Source of the DNA: Pilimelia terevasa
GTDB lineage: Bacteria > Actinomycetota > Actinomycetes > Mycobacteriales > Micromonosporaceae
Length of the DNA stretch: 64,000 bases
NCBI RefSeq assembly: GCF_014647915.1
Contig: NZ_BMQC01000009.1
Span: 124,001-188,000, forward strand
Direction: 5' to 3'
Shown: positions 8,003 through 14,651 of the stretch, one piece after another
Layout of the letters: every line of letters starts with the position of its first letter
How positions within the stretch are numbered: position 1 is the stretch's first letter
The notes under the pieces: model-generated
What the model was told of the DNA's origin: nothing
Seen by the model: the letters and a program-made list of their open reading frames with translations, nothing else
Database searches by the model: none
Position numbers and translations under genes: made by a program

Positions 8003-9333
8003 ACCCCCACCAGCGCGACCTCAGCGTCGGCGCCGCCGTCTCCACCGACCCGTACCTGCCCCGGCACGGCAACGGCGGCTACCGCGTCCAGCACTACGAC
8101 CTCGACCTGGAGTACCGGGTCAGCTCCGGGCGGCTCGCCGGGCGGGCCGCCCTGACGGCGCTCGCCGAGCGGAACCTGGCCGGGTTCAGCCTCGACCTCG
8201 GCCCGCTGCGGGTGGACCGGGTGCTGGTCGAGGGCCGGCCCGCCCGGTACCGGCACGGCGGCGGCAAGCTCGCCGTCCGGCCCGCCGTGCCGCTGCGGGA
8301 GGGCGCGCCGTTCGCGGTGGAGGTGCGCTACGCCGGGGTGCCCCGCGGGATCCGCAGCCACTGGGGTGCCGTGGGCTGGGAGCACCTCGACGACGGCGCC
8401 ATGGTCGCCAGCCAGCCGGTCGGCGCGCCGTCGTGGTTCCCGTGCAACGACCGCCCCGACCACAAGTCGACGTACGCCACCACCGTCACCACCGGCACCC
8501 CGCTGACCGTCGTCGCGCACGGCCACCTCGCCCTGCGCCGCACCGGGGCGGGAGCGACGACGTGGCGGTACGAGCAGCCCGTCCCCACCGCCACGTACCT
8601 GGCCACCGTCCAGATCGGCCGGTACGACCTGCGGGAGACGCCCGGCCGCATCCCGCTGCGGGCCGCCGTCCCGGCCCGGCTGGCCACCCGCTGCGCCCAC
8701 GACTTCGGCCGGCAGGACCTCATGCTGGCCGCCTTCGAGGAGATGTTCGGCCCGTACCCCTTCGACGCGTACACGGTCGTCGTCGTGGACGAGGAGCTGG
8801 AGGTCCCCGTCGAGGCCCAGGGCGTCTCGATCTTCGGCGCCAACCACGTCGACGGCCGGCGCACCCACGAGCGGTTCGTGGCCCACGAACTGGCCCACCA
8901 GTGGTTCGGCAACAGCGTGACCCCGGCGAGCTGGCGGCACATCTGGCTGAACGAGGGCTTCGCCAGCTACGCCGAGTGGCTGTGGTCGGAGGCCGGCGGC
9001 GGCGAGCCGGCCGACGCGCACGCCGCCCGCTGGCACGCCCGCCTGGCGGCCCAGCCCCAGGACCTGTTGGTGGGCGACCCGGGGGTGCGGCGGATGTTCG
9101 ACGACCGGGTGTACCGGCGCGGGGCGCTCACGCTGCACGCGCTGCGCCGGACGGTCGGGGACGCGGCGTTCTTCGCGCTGCTGCGGTCGTGGACCGCGGT
9201 GCACCGGCACGGGACGGCCACGACCGGGGAGTTCATCCGGCTCGCCAACCGGCACGCCCCGTACCCGCTGGACACGTTCTTCACCACCTGGCTGGACACC
9301 CCGGCCCTACCGCCGCCTCCCGTCCCGCGCTGA
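7999..9333 (+). CDS. M1-family zinc metallopeptidase, probably acting with the Pls-type synthetase
   Basis: The 444-aa protein has the gluzincin motif H296-E297-x-x-H300 followed 18 residues later by E319 (HELAHQW then WLNEGFA). The usual GAMEN exopeptidase motif is replaced by EAQGVS near 272-277, so the N-terminus-binding pocket may be altered. It has the N-terminal beta domain and the catalytic domain but lacks the long C-terminal helical domain of PepN-like enzymes. No signal peptide is visible, so it acts in the cytoplasm unless exported otherwise. It begins with TTG in a 4-base TTGA overlap with the synthetase stop, which implies translational coupling. In Streptomyces albulus the poly-lysine-degrading enzyme Pld is a zinc aminopeptidase, so a self-protection or chain-trimming role is plausible here. 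Confidence 0.85.
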   Translation: MNPHQRDLSVGAAVSTDPYLPRHGNGGYRVQHYDLDLEYRVSSGRLAGRAALTALAERNLAGFSLDLGPLRVDRVLVEGRPARYRHGGGKLAVRPAVPLREGAPFAVEVRYAGVPRGIRSHWGAVGWEHLDDGAMVASQPVGAPSWFPCNDRPDHKSTYATTVTTGTPLTVVAHGHLALRRTGAGATTWRYEQPVPTATYLATVQIGRYDLRETPGRIPLRAAVPARLATRCAHDFGRQDLMLAAFEEMFGPYPFDAYTVVVVDEELEVPVEAQGVSIFGANHVDGRRTHERFVAHELAHQWFGNSVTPASWRHIWLNEGFASYAEWLWSEAGGGEPADAHAARWHARLAAQPQDLLVGDPGVRRMFDDRVYRRGALTLHALRRTVGDAAFFALLRSWTAVHRHGTATTGEFIRLANRHAPYPLDTFFTTWLDTPALPPPPVPR

Positions 9334-9518
9334 CGCCCTCGCCCACCGGCGGTGGTGACCACAGAAATCCACGGGCCACCGCTTCCGAGCGGCGCTGGCA
9401 CGGGGAGAGGGGCAGAACGGCCGCTACCGTATGGCGTGGGCCACGTCGGCGGTCCGTCGTCAAGGGACTGTCCCGTTCGCGCCCTGTCACGGCCAGCTTC
9501 CGCCAAGGAGAGATCACC

Positions 9519-10169
9519 ATGACAGACCTGTCGACCCGCATCGGCGCCGCGCTCGCGGCCGGCGGCCTCGCCCTCGGCGGCGCGACGGCGCCGGCTGCCG
9601 CGGCGCCCGCCCCGGCCACCGACGGCCCCGACGTCAAGCTCACGAACGTGGTGCTCAACGGCTCGGGCTGCCACAAGGGCGACACCTCCGTCCTCCTGGG
9701 CAACGGCGTCAACTCCGTGGTGGACGTCGTGTACGGCGCGTTCACGGCCGAGGCCGGGCTGGTCCCCCAGGACGACGGCACGACCGGGTGGGTCGACGTC
9801 GCCAGGAAGAGCTGCCAGATCAATCTCACGCTGAACCACAGGGCGGGCTTCAGTTTCGCCCTGACGCCGGTGACCGCCCCCGGCTCGGCCGCGCTGGCCG
9901 CGCACGCGAAAGCCAGGCAGACCGTCGTCACGTACTTCTCGGGGACGCCCCAGCAGAACGAGTTCGTCGCGGACGTCAGGGGTCCGATGAGCGGCGGGTA
10001 CGACCACACCGAACCGCTGCCCGCCCCGCTCTGGAGCGCGTGCGGCGCGGCCGCGCAGATCAACCTGAACACCCGCGTCGAGGTAGACGCCACGGAGTCG
10101 GCCCGGGACACCCGGAGCGACATGGCTCCCGGCCACCACCGGTACCACTTCCAGTGGCGCACCTGCTGA
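9519..10169 (+). CDS. Secreted DUF4360-like protein
   Basis: The 216-aa precursor has a signal peptide (MTDLSTRIGAALAAGGLALG, then an APAAAAP cleavage region). The mature protein shows the DUF4360 layout: an early GSGCHKGD stretch, a central KSCQINLTL strand, and a late SACG and WRTC, giving four cysteines that could form two disulfides. DUF4360 proteins are exported, beta-rich and of unknown function in actinobacteria and fungi. The start is firm: AAGGAGAG lies 7 bases upstream. A TACCGT box near 9435 could be its promoter. No functional link to the upstream peptidase is evident. Confidence 0.8.
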   Translation: MTDLSTRIGAALAAGGLALGGATAPAAAAPAPATDGPDVKLTNVVLNGSGCHKGDTSVLLGNGVNSVVDVVYGAFTAEAGLVPQDDGTTGWVDVARKSCQINLTLNHRAGFSFALTPVTAPGSAALAAHAKARQTVVTYFSGTPQQNEFVADVRGPMSGGYDHTEPLPAPLWSACGAAAQINLNTRVEVDATESARDTRSDMAPGHHRYHFQWRTC

Positions 10170-10215
10170 CATGACGTCCCGGGGCGCGCCAACGGGAGCC
10201 TGCCGCGCCGCCTCG

Positions 10216-10221
10216 TAGGCT
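10216..10221 (+). promoter_or_regulatory. -10 box TAGGCT in front of a truncated NUDIX gene
   Basis: TAGGCT lies 7 bases before the GTG at 10229 with no ribosome site between. The promoter of a former leaderless gene seems to survive although the gene behind it is broken. Confidence 0.45.
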
Positions 10222-10228
10222 CGACGGC

Positions 10229-10561
10229 GTGACCGCGGTCCCGGACAGCGATGTGCCCCGCTGGGGCGTGTACGGCGAACGGACCCTCTACGACAACCCG
10301 TGGGTACGCCTCACCCAGGTCGACGTGAAGTTGCATCTGGCCCGTAGTTCGCGTCCGACAGGACCAGTTTCCTGTGCCCTTCATCGTGGGCATATCGGGC
10401 TTCGCCGGGCGCACGTGGTGCGGAACCGGCCCACGGTCGCGCGGATGCGGGTCACCACAGCGCGACGACACCGACGCGCAGCTTGGCCGTCGACACCGCG
10501 GCAGAGTCGATCTGGAGGAACCGGGTCCGCCGACCGGTGGGCGTGGTCTCGGTCGCTCTGA
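10229..10561 (+). pseudogene. Truncated NUDIX hydrolase, N-terminal remnant
   Basis: The first 35 residues read like the N-terminus of actinobacterial NUDIX hydrolases (WGVYGERTLYDNPWVRLTQV, then DVK). In intact genes this is followed by a HHVVR-type strand and the Nudix box; here the similarity stops near base 10,330. The rest of the frame (to 10561) is an Arg/Ser/Thr-rich read-through on the wrong frame, and no Nudix box appears in any frame nearby. The break coincides with the start of a less GC-biased cassette holding an XRE/DUF6879 module. The simplest reading is that a rearrangement or insertion removed the 3' part. A novel short protein cannot be excluded. Confidence 0.6.
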
Positions 10562-10691
10562 CGGACACCAGCCAGGCGCCGTCCTGCGCCTGGCGGACGT
10601 CGCCCACGACGTCCACCGTCACGAGAATGGTGTCCGAGCCGTCGCGGTACTCGTGTGCGCGCAGGATCAGCGCGTCACCGCGGGCGAGCAT
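10452..10691 (-). CDS. Hypothetical 79-aa protein
   Basis: This minus-strand frame looks genuine: the product has alternating hydrophobic and polar residues typical of a small beta protein (ILVTVDVVGDVRQAQDG, then WLVSVRATE) and no low-complexity shadow character. It opposes the read-through of the truncated NUDIX gene. Its ATG lies inside the 3' end of the 39-aa CPAC protein gene (overlap 17 bases, another frame), suggesting a two-gene minus-strand unit. I recognise no family. Small beta proteins of this kind often accompany XRE/DUF6879 or DUF397 modules in actinomycetes. Confidence 0.5.
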   Translation of the reverse strand: MLARGDALILRAHEYRDGSDTILVTVDVVGDVRQAQDGAWLVSVRATETTPTGRRTRFLQIDSAAVSTAKLRVGVVALW

Positions 10692-10794
10692 CGGTCGCCA
10701 CCTCCGGTCGCAGGTACATCGTGTGGCCGCCGCACGCGGGACACCAGCGCGTACGCACCTTCAGGCCCACAAGGCCGAGCGCGAATCCGACCAT
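10675..10794 (-). CDS. Small CPxC protein of 39 aa
   Basis: An ATG at 10792-10794 opens a 39-codon frame whose product begins with a hydrophobic stretch (MVGFALGLVGL) and continues RTRWCPACGGHTMYLRP. The C-P-A-C pair together with the nearby histidine resembles half of a zinc ribbon. GGTGG lies about 8 bases upstream of the ATG. The stop overlaps the start of the 79-aa gene. Similar tiny CPxCGG proteins occur in actinobacterial regulator cassettes, but I do not know a function. Length alone makes this call moderate. Confidence 0.5.
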   Translation of the reverse strand: MVGFALGLVGLKVRTRWCPACGGHTMYLRPEVATDARPR

Positions 10795-10952
10795 TGATCC
10801 ACCACCTAACGCGAGCCACCACCACATAGGGCAACGCTACGAAGGTGGAATCGGTCAGCGACAGACGTGTGCAGAAGGTTGCGGTTGACGCCGACGGCGC
10901 CGTCGACCGACGATGTCCTTCCCGCACATCCCTGCACACCGCGCGAGGGAAC

Positions 10953-11156
10953 ATGAATCTCGACTTCGTCGGCAAGGACCCGGCTTCCAAGAACGACGGA
11001 AGCCCCACCGTCTACCGATGCACCGAGCGTCAGAGCTGGGTGATTCAGGGTCGGAAGCTGGACGCCCAGACACACGCACGCCTCAACATCCCCGACGACG
11101 AAGATGCCGTGGAGGTCCCGTTTCGAATGCTGCCGTTTTTGATGCAGAAGGACTGA
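10953..11156 (+). CDS. 67-aa protein of the XRE/DUF6879 cassette
   Basis: The product begins MNLDFVGKDPASKNDGSPTV and ends with an IPDDEDAVEVP segment, a pattern I associate with small proteins found beside DUF6879 genes in streptomycetes and relatives. GAGGGA lies just before the ATG. The stop is one base from the DUF6879 start, so the two are surely co-translated. The body is rich in charged and polar residues with a single cysteine and no signal peptide. A likely role is as partner or co-regulator of the downstream proteins; this is inference from gene order only. Confidence 0.7.
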   Translation: MNLDFVGKDPASKNDGSPTVYRCTERQSWVIQGRKLDAQTHARLNIPDDEDAVEVPFRMLPFLMQKD

Positions 11157-11157
11157 C

Positions 11158-11673
11158 ATGCGCGAGATCACGTACGAGGAGTTCCGCGCTCGCTATCTGG
11201 GTATTGCCGAGTCGTGGATGCACATGGAGCTGCGCGATTCCTACCTCACCGTCGACGAAAAGCCTGATTTCATGCGTTGGCAGACGACCGGTACCGACGA
11301 CAACGGATGGATGCGACCCTGGCTCGACAACGTCCGCCGACTCGCCGACGAGGGAAAGAATCTCCGACGCCTCAAGGTCGTGAGTACACCAGTCAGCGAG
11401 TACCACCGCTGGGTACACGCCGGTGTGCCGGAAATCATCGCGCACGGCGAGGAGACTCGGTGGTGCGACCGCAAGCGGGTGTCACACCTGGCCTTTCCCG
11501 GCAATGACTTCTACGTGCTCGACAGAAAGTCTGTGATGTTCCTCCACTTCGCCGGTGACGGGCCATTGAACCTGTTCACCGTGACGGAGGCCCCTCACGT
11601 GGTGCAGTTGTGCCTCTCAGCTTTCGAGTCCTGTTGGCGACTGTCAACGGCGCATGGCGACTTCCGAATCTAG
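11158..11673 (+). CDS. DUF6879-family protein
   Basis: The 171-aa protein shows the DUF6879 pattern: an N-terminal EITYEEFRARYL and W-rich part, a central RRLKVVSTPVSEYHRW, a G-E-x-x-RW stretch, and a C-terminal FPGNDFYVLD followed by a strand with MFLHFAGDG. Members are nearly always beside an XRE regulator with a DUF5753 domain, as here, much as DUF397 proteins pair with WhiJ-type regulators. It starts one base after the 67-aa gene and overlaps the regulator by 20 bases, so the three form one operon. The biochemical activity is not known. Codon use is less GC3-biased than in the neighbouring genes. Confidence 0.8.
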   Translation: MREITYEEFRARYLGIAESWMHMELRDSYLTVDEKPDFMRWQTTGTDDNGWMRPWLDNVRRLADEGKNLRRLKVVSTPVSEYHRWVHAGVPEIIAHGEETRWCDRKRVSHLAFPGNDFYVLDRKSVMFLHFAGDGPLNLFTVTEAPHVVQLCLSAFESCWRLSTAHGDFRI

Positions 11674-12499
11674 TGCGGTAGCCGACGCGCGTCGGGGTCT
11701 GGGCGCCCGGCTACGTCAGATCCGCAGGTCCGCCGGCCTGACCGGGCGGGCACTGGCGGACCTGTGCGGGATCCACCGCACCAGACTCTCCCGGCTGGAA
11801 CACGGCATCCAGCAGCCGACCGAGCAGAACGTCCGGGACTGGTGCACGCACTGCGGCACCCCGGAAACCATCCCCGAACTACTCGCCACGCTGCGGGATG
11901 TCGACTCCGCGTACGTCGAATTCCGCACCCGGGTCCGCGCGGGCCTGAAGCACCTCGGTGGCCGCGGCAGCATGGACCTGTACCGCCGCACGCAGGTGTT
12001 CCGCATCTTCGAGATCGCCTGCCTCCCCGGGCCGTTCCAGACCGACGCCTACATACGCGCGCTGATGAGCTATTGGCGGGTCTTCTTCGATACCCCCGAC
12101 GACATTGCGGAGACCATCGCGTACAAGCGCGACCGGGCCGGGCACGCACTGGCCCCGACAAAGCGGGTCATCTCGATCATCGGCGAGGAGGCGCTGCATG
12201 TGCGTTTCCTGTCCCCGGACGGCCACGAAGAGCAGTTGACCCACCTGCTGGCCATGATGAGGATGCCGAATGTCGCATTCGGCATCCTCCCGTTGGCGAA
12301 CGTGCGCCGCGGCGTGTCCGAAGGCTTCTGGATCCACGACGACGCCCTGGTCCTCCAGGAGACCGCGACAGCCAAGATCAAAGTTACGCGGCCGGAGGAG
12401 GTGGCCCTCTACGTCAAACTCTTCGGCGATTTCCGCGACCAGGCCGTATGGGGTCGGGAGGCGCGGGCGATCGTCGCGCGGACGATCAGCGAGGTGTGA
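11654..12499 (+). CDS. XRE-family regulator with DUF5753 domain
   Basis: The 281-aa protein has an N-terminal helix-turn-helix (about residues 15-70; LRQIRRSAGLTGRALADLCG, then TRLSRLEHGIQQP) and a long C-terminal DUF5753 domain that includes YRRTQVFRIFEIACLPG, the Q-T-x-x-Y region and a late VSEGFWIHDDALVLQE. This is the architecture of WhiJ and related regulators of development and antibiotic production, which bind DNA together with a small partner (DUF397 or, here, probably DUF6879). The start overlaps the DUF6879 gene by 20 bases. A DUF5753 regulator with such partners commonly represses its own operon, but no clear operator is seen. Confidence 0.88.
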   Translation: MATSESSAVADARRGLGARLRQIRRSAGLTGRALADLCGIHRTRLSRLEHGIQQPTEQNVRDWCTHCGTPETIPELLATLRDVDSAYVEFRTRVRAGLKHLGGRGSMDLYRRTQVFRIFEIACLPGPFQTDAYIRALMSYWRVFFDTPDDIAETIAYKRDRAGHALAPTKRVISIIGEEALHVRFLSPDGHEEQLTHLLAMMRMPNVAFGILPLANVRRGVSEGFWIHDDALVLQETATAKIKVTRPEEVALYVKLFGDFRDQAVWGREARAIVARTISEV

Positions 12500-12704
12500 C
12501 CCGCGTCTCACGAAGGCCCGGGCGGAATGGGCCGCAACCGTGTCGGCCGACCGGGCGGAAACGGACTCCGCGCGGCGGCCGGACCGGCCTTCCGGGTGGT
12601 GTCGGCGGGGGCACCTCAGCGGGACTTCAGGTCGGCCACAGCTCGGCCTCAGCCCCGTACCGCACCCTAAATGTCCGAAGCGTCCCCCGACGGAAAGGCA
12701 CGTC

Positions 12705-13208
12705 ATGCGAATCAAGTCGACTCTCCTCCGGTCCCTCGCAGCGACCGCCCTCGCCGTCGGTGCCGGCGTCGCCACCATCGTGGTGGCGCCGGCCAGCGCG
12801 CAGGCCGGCTGGTTCGACGATCTCGTGAACGCCGGCACCAGCACCGGCACCGGCACCACCACCGGCGGCGACTACGAGCCCGTACCGGTCCCGAGCACCA
12901 CGATCTCGCCGAACGCGCCGGGCAGGGTATACGCGAGTACGAGCTGCGTCTGGGCGAACGCCGTGCGGGTCAACTGGAACCAGCCCTCCAGCCGGTACAG
13001 CATCCAGAACTACGACGTCCGCGCCTACCAGTCCTCGACCGGCCGCGAGGTCAGCGCCCGCACGGTCAACGGCTACACGCGGAGCTGGGACCTGACGGGC
13101 CTGCGGCCGGGCACCCGGTACCAGATCAAGGTCCGGGCGAAGAACAGCGCCGGCTGGGGCGAGTGGTCCAGCCCGGACTACGTGACGACCGGCGGCTACT
13201 ACTACTGA
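12705..13208 (+). CDS. Secreted fibronectin type III protein
   Basis: The 167-aa precursor starts with a signal peptide (MRIKSTLLRSLAATALAVGA, cleavage near QAGW). After a Ser/Thr/Gly linker comes one fibronectin type III domain, with W in RVNWNQP, the Y in YDVRAYQ, and the typical late LRPGTRYQIKVRAKN and GWGEWSS. It ends in a GGYYY tail. FnIII modules in exported bacterial proteins bind carbohydrates or proteins; with no catalytic domain attached, this may be an adhesin-like or matrix protein. The start has GGAAAGG 8 bases upstream. Two hairpin terminators follow directly. Confidence 0.85.
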   Translation: MRIKSTLLRSLAATALAVGAGVATIVVAPASAQAGWFDDLVNAGTSTGTGTTTGGDYEPVPVPSTTISPNAPGRVYASTSCVWANAVRVNWNQPSSRYSIQNYDVRAYQSSTGREVSARTVNGYTRSWDLTGLRPGTRYQIKVRAKNSAGWGEWSSPDYVTTGGYYY

Positions 13209-13214
13209 CAGGCA

Positions 13215-13244
13215 CGCGGGCGGCCCGCTGGAGGGCCGCCCGCG
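13215..13244 (+). terminator. 12-bp hairpin terminator
   Basis: CGCGGGCGGCCC pairs with GGGCCGCCCGCG around a 6-base loop, six bases after the FnIII stop codon. Confidence 0.7.
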
Positions 13245-13257
13245 CCGACACACCGAG

Positions 13258-13288
13258 GGGCGCGCCGGGAATCCCACCCGGCGCGCCC
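13258..13288 (-). terminator. 12-bp hairpin between convergent genes
   Basis: GGGCGCGCCGGG and CCCGGCGCGCCC flank the loop AATCCCA. It lies 17 bases beyond the stop of the minus-strand GlxA-type gene and probably serves it, though it could act in both directions. Confidence 0.65.
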
Positions 13289-13305
13289 TCGTCGTCGTTG
13301 CGGGG

Positions 13306-14271
13306 TCAGCGGTGGACGGGTACCCGGTGGGCGAAGGTCCGGCGGTAGTCGTGGGGGCTGACGCCGACCGAGCGCTGGAAGTGGTGCCGCAGGAGCGCGC
13401 CGGAGCCGAAGCCGCACCGGGTGGCGACCTCGTCGATGCCCAGGACCGTCTCCTCCAGCAGGCGGCGGGCGTGCAGGACGCGCTGGGTGGCGATCCAGCG
13501 CTGGGGCGTCGTACCGGTCTCGGCGACGAAGCGGCGGGCGAAGGTCCGGGCGGACAGGTTGGCCCGGCGGGCCAGCGCGGGGACGCTGTGGTCCTCGGCC
13601 AGGTTCTCCAGCAGCCAGGTGAGCACCGGCGACAGGCTCTCGGCGGTGCAGTCGGGCACGGGAGCGGCGACGAACTGGCGCTGGCCGCCCTCGCGCTGCG
13701 GGGGTACGACCATGCGGCGGGCGACGGCCGTGGCGACCTGGGCGCCCAGTTCCCGGCGGACCAGGTGCAGGCTGGCGTCGATGCCGGCGGCGGTGCCGGC
13801 GCTGGTGACGACGCCGCCGTCGTCGACGAACAGGACGTCGGGGTCGAGCAGCGCCGTCGGGAAGCGGGCGGCGAAGACCTCGGCGTGCCGCCAGTGGGTG
13901 GTGCAGCGGCGGCCGTCGAGGAGGCCGGCGGCGCCGAGCAGGAACGCCCCCGTGCACAGGGAGAGCAGGGTGGCGCCCCGGCCGGCGGCGGCGCGCAGGG
14001 CGTCGAGGACGGCGGGCGGGTAGTCGTCGTGGATGCCCGCGGCCGGTACCGCGACGAGGTCGGCGTCGACCAGGGCGTCGAGGCCGTGGGTGGGGACCAG
14101 GCCGGCGCCCACGCTGGCGGTCAGGGGTACGCCGGGGCGCTCGCCGCAGACCCGGAAGTCGCACGGCGGCACCCCGTCGTCGGTGCGGTCGACCCCGAAG
14201 ACCTCGCAGACCACGCCGTACTCGAAGGGAGCCACTCCGTCGGTGACCAGCACCGCCACGCGTTCCAGCAT
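13306..14271 (-). CDS. GlxA-family transcriptional regulator (DJ-1/PfpI plus AraC HTH)
   Basis: The 321-aa protein starts MLERVAVLVTDGVAPFEYG, a DJ-1/PfpI-type amidotransferase-like domain with the conserved cysteine in LSLCTGAFLLGAAGLLDG and the following THWRH. The C-terminal AraC/XylS domain (about residues 210-310) has two helix-turn-helices, seen in LARRANLSARTFARRFV and IDEVATRCGFGSGALLRHHF. GlxA-type proteins sense small metabolites and activate nearby transport or catabolic genes. The ATG at 14269-14271 was chosen because TACGCT lies six bases before it and because family members start just before the first beta strand; an upstream ATG would add 25 residues without homology. Confidence 0.88.
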   Translation of the reverse strand: MLERVAVLVTDGVAPFEYGVVCEVFGVDRTDDGVPPCDFRVCGERPGVPLTASVGAGLVPTHGLDALVDADLVAVPAAGIHDDYPPAVLDALRAAAGRGATLLSLCTGAFLLGAAGLLDGRRCTTHWRHAEVFAARFPTALLDPDVLFVDDGGVVTSAGTAAGIDASLHLVRRELGAQVATAVARRMVVPPQREGGQRQFVAAPVPDCTAESLSPVLTWLLENLAEDHSVPALARRANLSARTFARRFVAETGTTPQRWIATQRVLHARRLLEETVLGIDEVATRCGFGSGALLRHHFQRSVGVSPHDYRRTFAHRVPVHR

Positions 14272-14277
14272 GTGCCC

Positions 14278-14283
14278 AGCGTA
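14278..14283 (-). promoter_or_regulatory. -10 box TACGCT of the GlxA-type gene
   Basis: Read on the minus strand, TACGCT lies 6 bases before the ATG at 14271 without a ribosome site, a leaderless arrangement. Confidence 0.5.
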
Positions 14284-14284
14284 G

Positions 14285-14329
14285 GTGGCAGAATCTTTTC
14301 GGACAAGGGCAGAAGTGCCACTGGTGGCA
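14285..14329. promoter_or_regulatory. Three GTGGCA/TGCCAC half-sites upstream of the GlxA-type gene
   Basis: GTGGCA occurs at 14285 and 14324 and its reverse TGCCAC at 14316, the last two forming TGCCAC-N2-GTGGCA. The first half-site abuts the -10 box. Spaced repeats like these fit an AraC-type autoregulatory operator. Confidence 0.4.
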
Positions 14330-14357
14330 GTATTTCTATGCGGCAAAACTTAGTGCC

Positions 14358-14651
14358 ATGACCATCTTGCTGATCCTCCTCGCAGCCCTGACCCTCGTCG
14401 TCGTCCAACTGGAGCGGCAGCACCGGCACGCGGCCGGGCCGGTCTGGCCCCGCGGCGGCGCCCCCGACGACCGGGACCGCGCCCGCGGCCGACTCGACCT
14501 CGCGCTGGCCGGCGGCCGGCCGGCTCAGTCGTCGGCGGCGACCGTCGCCAGCGGCGGCGCCACGTCCTCCAGCGAGCGGCGCGCGGCGTCCACGCCCAGG
14601 AACCAGGCGACCACGCCGCCCAGGACCATGACCCCGGCGCCGACCAGGTAG
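14358..14651 (+). CDS. Possible small membrane protein
   Basis: The frame begins MTILLILLAALTLVVVQLER, a good single transmembrane helix followed by a charged region, then becomes Ala/Ser/Thr-rich where it runs over the 3' end of the opposing MFS gene (from 14525). The first 55 residues look like a real small membrane protein and the tail looks like a shadow of the opposite strand. There is no clear ribosome site; the ATG lies 87 bases from the divergent GlxA start and shares its regulatory region. Treat the C-terminal end as doubtful. Confidence 0.35.
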   Translation: MTILLILLAALTLVVVQLERQHRHAAGPVWPRGGAPDDRDRARGRLDLALAGGRPAQSSAATVASGGATSSSERRAASTPRNQATTPPRTMTPAPTR

